DNA of 64,000 bases from Agrypnia vestita (taxonomy: Eukaryota; Arthropoda; Insecta; Trichoptera; Phryganeidae), in assembly GCA_016648135.1 (NCBI GenBank), contig JADDOH010002000.1:186001-250000 (forward strand), in the 5' to 3' direction. Shown piece by piece: positions 1-10,748 of this stretch (within the stretch, counting starts at the first letter, position 1; each line of letters begins with the position of its first letter). The notes below the pieces were generated by a model that made no database searches, had not been told where the DNA came from, and saw only the letters and a program-made list of their open reading frames with translations. The position numbers and the translations under genes were made by a program.

Positions 1-157
1 TCAACTAGTTGTATGAAATACAATATTACAACGCAAATGTGGAAAGCAAAATCTACATACTAGACTATTGAGGCTTCTAACAGGGCCATTATCTATCTGA
101 TCTGTATTGCCAAGTCTACCTCAGCCGCCCTTTCTTTCTGCGCCGTTAATACTTTAG

Positions 158-617
158 TCATTTATTTTTCTTAACTAGCCTTGCCTCGGTTGACGTGTTT
201 CTATTAGAAATTATTGCGTACAAAGCACTGTTCACCTTGATCCCTGCAGTCATTGTCCTCTCTATATCTTTCTCAACCTTCCCTCTTTTTTTAAGCTTCA
301 ACAGGGCATTACACAAGCGAGATATATCACAAGACACCCAGACTTGAGTCAATCACATAGATTAATTGTGACCTCACCGGGAATCGAACCCGGAACCCTC
401 GGTATGAGAAACCAGTGTCATGCCCACTGGGCTACGAGGGCAGCCTATCTATCCTATCGAACATACTTCTCAAATAAACACACTTATCGTATTGCTCCAA
501 ATATTCATTGCCTACTAATATTTCCCGTCTTGTCTTACTTTCCTCCTTCTCGAATACCATCCCTTTTGACTTGTTAACATTTATAATAAGGTCGCTTTCC
601 TTGCGTGCATCGTACAT
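158..617 (-). pseudogene. Non-LTR retrotransposon reverse transcriptase remnant, split by a SINE-like insertion
   Basis: Two open stretches on the minus strand (432-617 and 158-352) read as neighbouring pieces of the C-terminal half of a LINE reverse transcriptase. The first has INVNKSKGMVFE followed by YDKCVYLRSMF, like the INVNKTKVMVF...VYLGSMF block of insect LINEs. The second has KVEKDIERTMTAGIKVNSAL, like the DIERR-NAG-KVNGAL block. The two blocks should be almost adjacent in an intact element; here about 150 bp lies between them, including a tRNA-like sequence. No full-length frame or YADD motif is left, so it is a dead copy. The LINE family is not assigned. Confidence 0.6.
371..446 (-). 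repeat. tRNA-derived SINE head (RNA polymerase III boxes)
   Basis: Read on the minus strand, there is an A-box-like TAGCCCAGTGGG (423-434) and an exact B box GGTTCGATTCC (380-390), with spacing like a tRNA gene and CAT in the anticodon-loop position. The acceptor stem has mismatches and non-tRNA sequence follows, so I call it a tRNA-derived SINE, inserted in the LINE remnant, and not a working tRNA. Confidence 0.55.
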
Positions 618-620
618 CCT

Positions 621-1290
621 GCTAACTAGACTCTGCTAGTCTTATTCGCTATTTGCCATTATTACTGCAACATCCTAAAATCCGAACAAAATTATATAAC
701 AATAAAATTTAATAACCTGTACAACAATACCTTGAAAAAACTGTATTTTTCGCTTTTGTCAAGTTGTCGTGTGTGACCGCGAATGTGAACTAGTATAATT
801 AAAGGTCAAAAATGCACTTTTTCTTTTACAATGTTAAAAAAACATGCTCCCCTAAGAGTTGGCAACCTTCCACGGGATCTTCGATGGGGAATATATTGAA
901 TAATGGATTATTCATTAACATCAATTGTATAAATATTAGATTTAGTGTTGAGAGACTTTTTGATTTCTAGCATTTCTAAATTATCTAACTTTATTATTAG
1001 CATCTAAAATTTCAATGTCGTTATCAATTTTTAAAGTGTGCCAATGTGTGAAATAATTATTTCAATATCTTCCTGTTATTTTTTAATTTTTTTTTAGGTT
1101 CTATTTATATAAAATTTGTACACGTTTAATATAATAGTATGTATGTATAATGATATTGTTGATATTATTGTTCTCAGTCCTCGTCACTAGGGGTTCCCGT
1201 GCTGAGGCGGACTCTCCACAATAAAAGCTACCCGCTCTCCTTAAATTTTTATTATTTACAAATTAAATTTACATAAGTTTTTATGTTTTT
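621..1290. other. AT-rich intergenic stretch
   Basis: No gene or clear element seen. Short AT-rich words only. Confidence 0.5.
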
Positions 1291-1292
1291 GT

Positions 1293-1325
1293 CTGATGAA
1301 GATGCATTATTCAAACCGGTAGATG
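1293..1325 (+). ncRNA. Degenerate hammerhead-ribozyme-like core
   Basis: CTGATGA at 1293-1299 is followed 13 bases later by AAACCGGTAG (1313-1322), which resembles the second half of a hammerhead core (GAAAC...GTA) with the G lost. The helix between them is weak. Probably a decayed relic from a retroelement. Confidence 0.3.
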
Positions 1326-1568
1326 TTTACAAACAATCAATGTTGTTTGTACTTTATTAGTATTTTGACATTAATATGAAAAAACTCTTTGCGTAAGTAC
1401 CTACCTACTTAGCGTATTAATTATAAAAAGTTAAAAGTTTCTTTGAATAATTCGAATCGTCTGTTCTTTTGTTTCGCGTTTTCCTTCACCTCGCGCCACT
1501 GAGAGAAATTTTGTTGAATTTCATTTCGACGTGCGGTTTTTATATTCTGCAACTGCAAATATTCTATT

Positions 1569-1688
1569 ATGCAACTGTTTCAAAAAACATCCAATCTAAT
1601 ACGGACCGGATTGAAGACGTTCGCGCGTCACAGGTCCATCAGGACCATCGTATATCCGGTGCCGGCCAGATACAGAGTCGCCAAAGAG
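1569..1688 (+). CDS. COX8-like gene b, exon 1 (mitochondrial targeting part)
   Basis: Forty codons from ATG at 1569, then a donor GTATGT at 1689. The peptide starts MQLFQKTSNLIRTGLKTFAR and ends PVPARYRVAKE. It is rich in Arg, Lys, Ser and Thr, has no acidic residue until the last one, and looks like a mitochondrial presequence. The last part matches the end of exon 1 of gene a at 7,128-7,253 (PVPARYRVAK against CVPARNRVSN). Its only plausible own partner is the exon at 12,830-12,940, also phase 0, giving a 76-residue protein. The intron would then be 11,141 bp and would contain gene a. In the COX8 family the product is a single-pass subunit of complex IV in the inner mitochondrial membrane. 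Splicing to the exon at 9,584 cannot be excluded. The exon is supported by the paralogy, the donor and the phase, not by transcript data. Confidence 0.6.
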
Positions 1689-1749
1689 GTATGTGTCCAT
1701 GTTTATCATTATTCCTACTAGCTTTGCTCACAGCTTCGCCAATTTGAAA

Positions 1750-3160
1750 CTATAGGAGTATCAGTGAAAAATCAATATAATTAAAACTACTCGTCCAAAC
1801 AATGTTGTGTACGAGGCAATTTTTATCTACATCAAATTTCCGTGACTATAAGCAAATTTATTTTGATAAGAATTTAACAATACTCACTTACCCCCTACAG
1901 ATTAAAATTAAACTAAACGTTCGTTAGACATATTTAACTGTAATTTCTGATATTTTTTATATGCACCGTATGTATTACCAAGAAGCGAATCTCGACGTTT
2001 CGTTGGATACTTATTCTATTTTAAATTCATATTTTATCAATTTGTGAATTAACCATAACATATAGACATATGTCGTTGCGAACTTTCTTATGGACCTTTT
2101 TAATTTCTACAACTTTTCTATAGAAATCATATATCTCTTACCATTAAGGCAGTGTTCTTAAGAAACGCATTCGCTCGACTGTTTTTTCGTCGACTTATGT
2201 TGGAAAATTGGTCTCCACGAAAAGCCCATTTATTGTAAACGGATAATATGCCTATGTCTATTTTAAATATTAGAGAAAGAATTTTTGAAATCAGATAAGT
2301 AGTTTACCTCCTCCATCTGATCGATACATTTTATCCCATTTTATTGTCATTTCGATGGACAAATATAATATAATTATCATAATTAATTGATTCCAGCATA
2401 ACGCGGTTTTATTTACGAAACCCGATTCGCTTTATAGATGTATAAATTAAGGAACAGATATAAAATAGTACTCCAACATTAATCACATATGAACCAATTT
2501 TGCAGAATGCAAAAACTGATCATTCGTAACTGAAAAAAAAACAAAAAAAAATAGATTTGTAAGATAGCCTACTATTGATAACGATTGATAAAATAATTTA
2601 ATAGTTCAAATGTACACACTAGTTTATGGTATAATTTAGCCTAGTAAAAATTCATCAAATAATAATTGTCTATGAAAATATCAGTAATAAAAATGATAGC
2701 ACACTTCCTTTTTCGCAAAAAATATCATTTCATTACATGACCGCTATGGAAATTCAATCAAATCGTATGATCTTTTTACATACAACATTTATTTTGCCTT
2801 CCACTCAAAGGGCAGCGCCAGATGGGCGGAGCCCGTTCAATGGCAAATACAGTGATACCAGCATCAATAATTTCCCACAGGTCTGGGAAGATATGTAAGT
2901 TTTCTTTTAATTACGATTATGCCGTATTTTACGGTTTAGAACTTTTGCAATTGGGAATAATAAATGGCGATTAAAATTTTAAGGTATTAAATAAACGAAT
3001 ATTTTACGCGAACGAATTGGATGTATTGAAATTCGATTTTCTATACGCTTCGTATAATCTGTAATATCGTATATTCGTTTGTTTCAATACCTAATTAATT
3101 CAATTTTTAATTTTTAATAATCCCGTCATTGCCTTACTAGGGGAACACCTGTCTCAGAGC
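1750..3160. other. Intron sequence of COX8-like gene b, no clear element
   Basis: AT-rich intron. No coding exon or repeat with recognisable ends seen. Confidence 0.4.
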
Positions 3161-3223
<63 letters not shown>

Positions 3224-3262
3224 ATATATATATTATATATATATAATATATATATAATATTT
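3161..3262. repeat. (TA)n microsatellite
   Basis: About 100 bp of almost pure TA dinucleotide, with a few ATAATA interruptions. Confidence 0.95.
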
Positions 3263-3965
3263 GTAGGCATAATATGGCAGACCGACATTATTAATTAACA
3301 TTAAATGAAGTGATGATTAAGTTGTTTTACGCATATGAAGACAAATTAGAAATGTGAAAAAACGCCGTATCTAATTTTGAAAAAGAAAAAATAATTAATA
3401 AATCATCATTATGTCTAAATATTGAGTAATACCTAATTCAGAATTTAAATATCTTCGGCGGAATTTTGTTGATGTCTGTGTGCATAATTTAGAATAATAG
3501 AGTAACCTTATTCCTGTTTTTATGCGCGTAGGTTACGTAAAATAACTCAAAACATTTTATTTGTATAAATTATTCGTTTTTTTTCTTGTTATCTTTGATT
3601 ATGTTATTATTATCTCCTAAATTGCTGGGAAATCTGACATATTCGACATCTGGCACAATTTAAACAAACTAATTTATAATCACGCCATTTCCTCGCAGGG
3701 TTAGGCGGAGAAGCTAGCATGTCATTCTTGAATCCTGGTTCATTACTTTCACTTCGTCCGCGTACAGCAGAAATGCGAGACCACTATGTGAGTTGGTAAA
3801 GTGAAATTTTTCTTCAGTAAGCGTCCGTGCTCCCATTCCATAAAATAATTACATTACATATATACATACATTACATTCAAACTTGAATTAAACAAAACTA
3901 AGTCAACCCTCAATATTATTAATTGATATGGCAGTTACTTTGTGGTGCAAAATGATTATTTTATG

Positions 3966-4295
3966 TTAAACTAAATTGAACTTTGTAATGCGTTTGACCA
4001 AATTAAATTTATCGGTACTACAGTTTCGAGAGGAGCAGTTAGGTGAGTTAGATAATCGCAGATAATTAACCTAAACACAGAAATTATGTCATTTATTTTG
4101 AGTAGAGTTGCGGTCGCGGTGCAATGGGGGTGATTTTTTGTGTGTTCTCAGGGGGAAGATTCTGAGAAGCTATTGTTTAGTTAGTTAGTTATAAATTTCA
4201 CCTGATGATGAGAGGGACTGCTCCTCTCGAAATTATAACAGTGATAAATTTAACTCAACACATGTGCATTACAAAGTTGAATTCAGTTTAAATTA
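3966..4295. mobile_element. Inverted-repeat element carrying a hammerhead-like motif
   Basis: Arms of about 75 bp face each other: 3,966-4,043 (aactttgtaatgc...ttcgagaggagcagt) and 4,218-4,295 (actgctcctctcgaa...gcattacaaagtt). The 175 bp between them is not coding. The layout is that of a foldback or miniature element, or of two head-to-head copies of a retroelement end. Confidence 0.6.
4202..4262 (+). ncRNA. Hammerhead-ribozyme-like motif
   Basis: CTGATGA (4202-4208), one extra T, then a perfect 6-bp stem II GAGAGG (4210-4215) with CCTCTC (4223-4228) around a 7-nt loop, then GAAA (4229-4232). Bases before and after can form stem I: CAC before the core pairs with GTG at 4241-4243, and TAAATTT with AAATTTA next to it across a 2-nt bulge. 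The expected cleavage triplet reads ACA here, but GTA in the related arm at 3,966-4,043, so this copy has probably lost activity. Such motifs are known from Penelope-like and other retroelements; I infer that origin. Confidence 0.5.
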
Positions 4296-4299
4296 AAAT

Positions 4300-5005
4300 A
4301 AATCGACCCTGTTCGTTTTTCTTATACAAGTTAGATAGATTTAAAAAAATATTAATTAACATCCAAATCTCAAGTGAAACCTTGTTCAAAACAATCTTAA
4401 GTAGGTGATAGATGTACGAACTTAAAGTACGCGGTTTTTAAGTTCGCAAACTTACTCGGCTTGACGTTGGTGACAGACGTGAATCTTGCCCACACCGTAT
4501 CGCGATGACGTCGATAGAGGAAGCCTTGTGTTATTAGGAATTATATCATATCACATTTTAAAAAGCAATAAAAGAAGACGAAATCGGCGAGTGTGGATGA
4601 AGTACTGGCTTACGAAAAGAGAGCGTTTATTACATGTAAATTTAGTAAGGGAGAAGAGAAGGAAAATTTCCACAATTCCAGCCCTTAAAGAATTATAAGT
4701 AGTAACCTTATATTTTTTCGTGAATTAGATTTTTCTGTATTTCTTTCTAATTGATTAATTAATTTGGTTTTAAATATTTCACAGAACTTCGTTCTGAAAA
4801 ATTACAACTTCACAAATATGAATGTGTTCTTGAATATGTATATAATATCTGTTGTATAAATGTATGTCCAAATAAAATGAATTATTCAATTAATTCTGGC
4901 GTCCATCTAGCGGTGGCATAGCAAAGTAATTTCAACTACCGTATCAAAAAAATGGATTGCTCTATGGACAAAAATAAAAATTAATCAATTTATTTTTTCT
5001 TGACA
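4300..5005. other. Intron sequence of COX8-like gene b, nothing recognised
   Basis: An open frame of 70 codons at 4,486-4,698 has no recognisable domain and is probably chance. Confidence 0.4.
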
Positions 5006-5013
5006 GAATCAAT

Positions 5014-6621
5014 TAGGGATGGGTCGTCGACGTATTTACCGTCGACGAAACGAGACCGTCCACGTCCATCCATCGACGAGACGATCAACTAGTTGAATTC
5101 GTCAACTAGTTGACGCGTCAACTTCGTTACGCGGACGTCGCGGACGTTCTATCTAAACATCGGGACGATGGTCAACTGTCTACGGTTCAACGCGACGCTT
5201 CTCGACGACTCAATCGTTGGCTATTTTTATGACGTTAATTTTTAAAATTTAAAGAAGTTCGAAGGAATATAGTTTCGGGGAAAGTAAAACCGCTACTTGT
5301 GCTTATTTGTAAAAAGAAATATTTTATTATTTATTTGTTTACGCACATTACAGGCTTTTACATATTGTTTTATATACTTCTTTCTATATATAACAAAGAA
5401 AGAAGTAGGTATACACAGCAATATCAGGTGTTAGCAGTAAAATATAAATATAAACTACATATATAAGCAGTGAAAGTATTGGGTATAAGAATTAAAATGT
5501 GAATAAATAAAATGGAAGGAAACAATGATTTTGCGTAATAAAGGCACCAGTTATGAGGTGCGGGAAAAAATACTTTACATTTATTTATTATCTATAAATT
5601 TATAAATAAATACATCATTTAAAAATACTTTACATTTGAGATGTTATATAGAAATTTATTGAAGAATACATCTTTCAAAGTCAGGCTTTCACTTTGTGGT
5701 GACATTATTAATAAATAAATATATCTGTATTATTTTTCAACTTTAGTTTAAGGCTCAATCTGAGAAAAGGAACATTGTTCCCGAAACATGTAAAAAACCA
5801 ATAAAAAGTGGTGTAAACAAAATTATAATAGATTTATTTTTTTATCTATAAAGTTGAAAATAGGGAATTTTTAATAAAAATTAATCAAACCTAAATTCAA
5901 GATTATATTACATATATAATAATTAATGTTGGACTCCTGAATAAGGACCATAGTTAGGTATAGAAAATTTTATTCCCTACAAGTTATATCATTTATATGC
6001 TAAAGTTGAAAAGTAAGGAAATAACACAATAATTAAATTTTAGCATCCCTTTTCAGGTAGATATAAGAAGTCGAGATCGATCGAATAAAATATTGATTTT
6101 AGAAAAATATCTAGCCGGCCTGTTAATTAATAATAGTTCAATAAAAAATAAAATAATTAAACAGAATTGTTTTATTTTATACAGCGTAAAATTGGGAATT
6201 CACCGAATCGTCGCACGTGACATCACAAAAAATCAAGTAAAAAAATAATAGATAATAGCTTATTAAGCCTATCTCGCCCTACGCATGTATTCAAATTTCA
6301 AATCTCTAGTCATAGTTCGTGTACACAGATCTGCACTCTATGGTAGTGTACTTTAGAGTTGAAATGAAATTACCCGTCGAGCGGTCTATGGCATCTAAAA
6401 GTCGACAGCGAGAGATGAGAGAGAAATAAACGGAGACGTTTTGTCTTGCTCTCGCTCGTTGCTTTGCATTGCGTTAATCTCGAATCGTCCACCGACCACG
6501 GCATCCGCTGTCCACCGTCTACGAATTCAACTAGTCCATGCGATAAACGTAAACGGTCGACGCGTCGATGCAACGTCAACGGTTGATTTCAACTAGTCCG
6601 TCCATTCAACGCCCATCCCTA
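5014..6621 (+). mobile_element. hAT-like non-autonomous DNA transposon, copy 1
   Basis: Bounded by short terminal inverted repeats TAGGGATGGG and CCCATCCCTA and flanked on both sides by GAATCAAT (5,006-5,013 and 6,622-6,629), an exact 8-bp target duplication. An 8-bp duplication with this type of terminus points to the hAT superfamily. Length 1,608 bp. The subterminal zones are packed with caactagt and gtcgacg words. No transposase frame is present. It lies in the intron of COX8-like gene b. A near-identical copy in the opposite orientation is at 48,170-49,780. Confidence 0.85.
5760..5790 (+). ncRNA. Hammerhead-like fragment inside hAT copy 1
   Basis: CTGA-GAAAAGGAAC-att-GTTCCCGAAAC: a perfect GGAAC/GTTCC helix and a GAAAC second half, but the first core half lacks one base of CTGATGA. 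The same fragment is in copy 2 at 49,003-49,033 on the other strand. Confidence 0.3.
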
Positions 6622-6629
6622 GAATCAAT

Positions 6630-7127
6630 GGTAGCATTTATTTCCACCTTTCGTATGATTGCCAGTAGATTATTGTAAGCTTTAATCTTGCAATTTTTGT
6701 TTTTATACTCATTACCCTCTAATTTTCCAAAGACAAGGATTATTCCTCAGACATTCAATAAATTCTTCTAAAAATTCGTGCGAATAAGTTCGAAAATCTC
6801 GACTCGCGGCTCGCGGCGATGACAGACGCGCGGGCTACGAGCAAAATTTCAAACATGTTGGATCGCCGACGGACTTACTCGGCGGTTTTAAAGTACGTGA
6901 GCTTAGGGTGACACACGAGCGAAGAAGGTCGTCTTACACGCAGACAGCGTTCCCCACGCAGAACGATAAAAATAGGGAAATTTCGTCAAGGCGACATTGA
7001 AATTCGGGAAAAGTCCGCGCCGCCGCCCGGCAGCACCGCTCGCGCTATTGCGTCTTACGCCGCGCTCCCGTACGTTGTGATTTCCCTGTTTTGAACGAGA
7101 CGACTCGAAGATCAGCAGACCAGCACC
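6630..7127 (+). promoter_or_regulatory. Presumed promoter and 5' leader of COX8-like gene a
   Basis: Base composition changes from AT-rich to CpG-rich from about 6,790 to the start codon at 7,128, as in a TATA-less housekeeping promoter. No TATA box seen. Transcription start not determined. Confidence 0.4.
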
Positions 7128-7253
7128 ATGTCCGGCATGCAGAAGCTGCTCAAGTTCCAGCCGCTGCTCAGCAGCCCGGCGCTGCTCAGGCGGCTCAACA
7201 ACCACAAGCTGATCGCGCAGTGCGTGCCCGCCCGCAACAGGGTCTCCAACATT
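7128..7253 (+). CDS. COX8-like gene a, exon 1 (mitochondrial targeting part)
   Basis: Forty-two codons from an ATG in good context (CACCATG) to a donor GTAAGT at 7,254. The peptide starts MSGMQKLLKFQPLLSSPALL and ends CVPARNRVSNI. It is basic, with Leu and Ser and no acidic residue, as expected for a mitochondrial presequence. The exon ends in phase 0 and joins the exon at 9,584, giving 76 residues, close to the usual 65-80 of the COX8 precursor. The product would be a small single-pass subunit of cytochrome c oxidase (complex IV) in the inner mitochondrial membrane. Codons are strongly G/C-ended, unlike the AT-rich surroundings, which supports real coding. Whether this exon also joins the alternative exon at 12,830 cannot be judged from sequence alone. 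Confidence 0.75.
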
Positions 7254-8005
7254 GTAAGTGCGCACACATTTACACTTCATTTATTCTGTATTAATGTCGC
7301 ATATTTCACGCACCTCTCAATGCTCGCGCATATTTTCCATCAACACAGTGCCGCTGGGTTTTTTCCGCTTTCGAAAACCCCACCTTGAGCGCTGTAAATT
7401 TTTTATTTTTTTCGTTACGTAATTTTGACATCTGAAAATGTTTTCTTTTATGCGAATTTTAACGCGTCCGTCTTGTTTTTGAGGTTTTTACTGTCGTGTT
7501 TTAACGTTAAAACTGATTTTGAAACGCGTTTTTGCCAATGATCGATATTTTTCGCGCATAACCTCACTTTTGCATCTGTCAAAATACGTAATCGCAATAG
7601 GTGGGATCATTAGTTGCATTGTATGAAAGTGGGTGCCGCGCTATCCGCATTGAGAGTAGTGTGTATTTCGGAATTAAGCGCCATATCGAGTATTTTCCAC
7701 GAAAATTCTACAAATTACATTCACAATACAACTTTTTGATGAGTTAATTGTGTCAAGGCGTAGTGTACCATTAATTATTTATCAGCTTGGGGAGATTTAC
7801 TTGACTTGCCTGTGTTGTATTGGACAAAATATTAATTTGTTTTACTATTTAAAATTTTATGTAATAAAATGTTACAATCAATAATGTATTCTGTGTTCTA
7901 AGTCTGTTACTATTTATGCTGATGTTTTTATTTGTTGCTTGAAGAATTAAGGTTTAAATGAGAATAAAATATTGCCAATCATTACTTTTGAAAGTTTCCA
8001 CCTTC
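7254..8005 (+). other. Intron of COX8-like gene a, first part
   Basis: AT-rich intron with no recognised element before the LINE remnant. Confidence 0.5.
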
Positions 8006-8009
8006 AATG

Positions 8010-9200
8010 TATAGGAATGGACTGAATGCATAAAAAAATGTCCGGAGAATAAGGAGGGTGCTTCAAACTGACCATGGAAGTCTCATTGTATCCAAAAGTA
8101 GACGGGCTTTGGTGGAGGCATTCGTGGCACTTGACTAGGTGGCGAGAAACATGGGCTTAAATATAAATTAACAAAAAACTAAACGCCTGTTTCCACATCC
8201 TGCTTACCCCAATACAACCCTGACGCCCATCATCAAGTAATTATACTTTGGAGGCCGTGGATCAGTTCATCTACCTTGGCTCACTAATCACACATAATAA
8301 AGTAGCAAATAGATTTAATTATATATAATGTGTAGAAACTAAAGTTAACCATTATTAAGTTAGTACTAACCTACACTGCTGATACTTGGGCCCTAACAAA
8401 AGAAGAGACTCGAATTAGCATGTTTGAACGCAAGATCCTCCAACGAATCTACGGCCCCACTTGCGACAATGGTACCTGGAGAACTAGGTATAACCACGAG
8501 TTGTACCAACTCTGCGACGATAAGGTGCGTTAAAATCTTGAGGCTCTGGTGGTTGGGGCACCTAGAACAAATGGAAGCACTCTCACCTCCTAAGTAGTGC
8601 TGAACTACAGATCAGAGGGAAGACCCAAGTTGAGGTGGATGAACTGTGCCGAAAGGGAGCGCAACGTGCTATAGACGTACCACTCTAACTTGGCGTGCGA
8701 GGGAGGGCGTCCCTGTCGCGTAACAGAAGTTGTCAGGGTGTAAATTTATTACACAATACATGATGTACAGAATGTCCGGTGACTTGTGCTGTATTAAATA
8801 CAGAAATTTGATCGGGCGGCACTAAAGAAACCATGCAGTAATGGCGGGCGTTCTATCTGTCAAACTGTCAGACGGTAATATCGGTCCATTATTCGCTTTT
8901 TCAGCTTCGCAAAACTTTAATACTTCTTTGGCATTTGTTCTTGCGCCATCCCGGACTGTTTATGATGTTTTGGACATAATAATTCAGTGTATATTGGTAA
9001 TCAAGATGTCACAGCTCCCGACCAAATACAAAATTGAACTAACTGACAGGGCGAGGGATTACCGCCGGGTGCGGGCGGGTCGGGTTTTAGTTCCAAATTC
9101 GCCGCACCCCAAGTTACGTTGGGCAAGCAAAAACAGGGCGGAATGGCGGCAACTCCTGGTGGAGGCCGTCCAACCAGGTGGAAAAGCTGCAAACACTTGA
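8010..9200 (+). pseudogene. LINE reverse transcriptase 3' remnant with a nested miniature element
   Basis: The plus strand reads, with stops and shifts, as the C-terminal part of a LINE polyprotein: DQFIYLGSL, then TYTADTWALTKEE, then FERKILQRIYGP, then LRLWWLGHLEQM, then GRPKLRWM. A repeat element (about 8,686-9,116) interrupts it, and the frame resumes as NRAEWRQLLVEA up to about 9,200. It lies in the intron of COX8-like gene a in sense orientation. Broken and inactive. Confidence 0.65.
8686..9116 (+). mobile_element. Miniature inverted-repeat element, family D copy 1
   Basis: Starts taacttggcgtgcg and ends cgcaccccaagtta, which are near inverted repeats. Inserted in the LINE remnant. Related copies are at 51,933-52,343 and 54,032-54,482. 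Confidence 0.65.
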
Positions 9201-9583
9201 TTGGTGATCTGTAGATCTGCAGGATGCCGGGAAAAATGGAGTAGAATAGTGAAGAGGGCGGGAGGTCTTGTACATCACGATCCTCAGTGATGAGGGACGT
9301 CCTTGGATGAATTAACGTTGATGGTCCCCGAATGATAATTGCACACAATAATATGTAATTTATTTTGGTTATGTTTCAATATAATTTTTAAAAAGCGGCA
9401 AATAACAGCGTCTGTGTAATAGTGCGACATTTCTGAAAAATACAGACATTTTTAGCGCAGTCCATTGTATACGCAGCATACATCAGTGACAACAAATCTG
9501 TCCGTCCGATACAACACATGCCAAGTAGTTCCGATATATTAGCTGTTTATGTACTCGTTAATTAATGTTGTCCGTGTTCGCAG

Positions 9584-9688
9584 GAGATGATCGGGCTGTG
9601 CAGCATCATGGTGAGCTGCTGGCTGGCCACCCCCATGTACATTCTCTACAACCTCAAGTACTACAACGGCAGCGTCCAGCGCACCTAG
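9584..9688 (+). CDS. COX8-like gene a, exon 2 (membrane helix)
   Basis: Follows an acceptor TTCGCAG at 9,577-9,583. Encodes EMIGLCSIMVSCWLATPMYI, then LYNLKYYNGSVQRT and a TAG stop at 9,686-9,688. It is one hydrophobic helix with a Pro and an aromatic-rich end followed by a basic tail, the layout of mature COX8 (in mammals ...PAGWILSHLETY...). It is 34 residues long and is in phase with exon 1 at 7,128-7,253. Codons are strongly G/C-ended. The identification as COX8 rests on size, presequence, helix and the P-x-x-h-L-x-x-L/M-x-x-Y pattern shared with the paralogous exon at 12,830. Another small complex IV subunit such as COX7C is the main alternative. Confidence 0.72.
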   Translation, partial: EMIGLCSIMVSCWLATPMYILYNLKYYNGSVQRT

Positions 9689-9744
9689 ACGTCGTGCCGC
9701 GCGCTTCTTATAGTTGAATTTATTTTGTAATTACATTATGTCTT

Positions 9745-9750
9745 AATAAA
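9745..9750 (+). promoter_or_regulatory. Polyadenylation signal of COX8-like gene a
   Basis: AATAAA 57 bp after the stop codon, so the 3' leader is very short. Confidence 0.7.
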
Positions 9751-9789
9751 GTTATATCCTAACAGCACCACCCTCTTATCAATCTGTAA

Positions 9790-10137
9790 CAACAGAGTAT
9801 TTTAAATAAATGTAAATTAGACAAATTGATTAGAAAGTCAGAAATAGTATTTCACTACGACTGGGATAAAAACACTGAACTTTTCCAGTTTTTTTTAACA
9901 TGGCCGGGGCTGTATTCACACTAAAATATGTCTCATGCCGTTATAGAAAATGCTGGTACGCGGCCGCCATGTCAGCTCTGGCTTGCTTCTCACACTGAGT
10001 TTTCTGGATTTGATTCCAGTTCAGTCAGACAATACATTTATGTGATTTAGATTTTTGATGAATATGGCTACTGTGATTGGGCTTAGAGGCTTGTTGTAGA
10101 TAAAAAAAATAAAAACTCAATAATTTTGTGATGTTTG
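9790..10137 (+). other. Intron of gene b after gene a, with a possible SINE piece
   Basis: Around 9,995-10,020 there is a B-box-like ggatttgattccag, possibly a decayed SINE head. Nothing else recognised. Confidence 0.3.
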
Positions 10138-10138
10138 T

Positions 10139-10266
10139 TGCCTGGTTGTATCATGTTCAATTAATGTAAAGGTTTGTTTAAAACATAGATTTTTGTGTTC
10201 TCCACCCACAAAAATCCACGCTTTAAACGAACTTTTACTTTAATCAAACTTGATGCAACCGGGCCT
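10139..10266. mobile_element. Miniature inverted-repeat element, family A copy 1
   Basis: Starts cctggttgtatca and ends tgatgcaaccgggcctta; the middle holds the inverted pair aacatagatttttg / caaaaatccacgcttt shared by all members of the family. Confidence 0.7.
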
Positions 10267-10748
10267 TAATCATTTGAAATGAAAAAAAATGCTTTTACTA
10301 CTTTATCACTTAAAAATATTTTTGTCACACATTTCCTTTGAATGTTGAGTATTTAAAGTGAATTATTATTGATAAATATGGTCACATCATTCATACAGTC
10401 GCATCTAACACGGCTACATTATTTCCTTTGACCTTTTAAATGTCAAGGGCTTAAATATTTTATTACCAAACATGTTAATGTCAGGTTTCATTACAACACT
10501 AAGGCAATCGTCGTCCTCGTACAGCATTTTGACTTAAAAAATACGACACTGAAAATCGTGTTTAATTCTGTCCCTGCAAGGTCTAAAGTGAGTGTAATCC
10601 CGTACAGGGTTTGGAGCGTAAACACGCTCGTGGCATTTAAATGCTTGACCAAACATCTAAATAATTAATTGTTATTTTTAGTAGGATCGCTTAAAATATT
10701 TGCCTCGAATAAAAGACTATCACCTTTTCAAAATATGTATTGTGAGAT

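Noticed and set aside
371..446. A functional tRNA-Met gene
   Set aside because: Acceptor stem mismatches and insertion within a LINE point to a SINE.
6903..7280. A 125-codon gene antisense to COX8-like exon 1a
   Set aside because: It is the complement of a G/C-rich exon and promoter; the sense exon has the splice site, paralogue and presequence.
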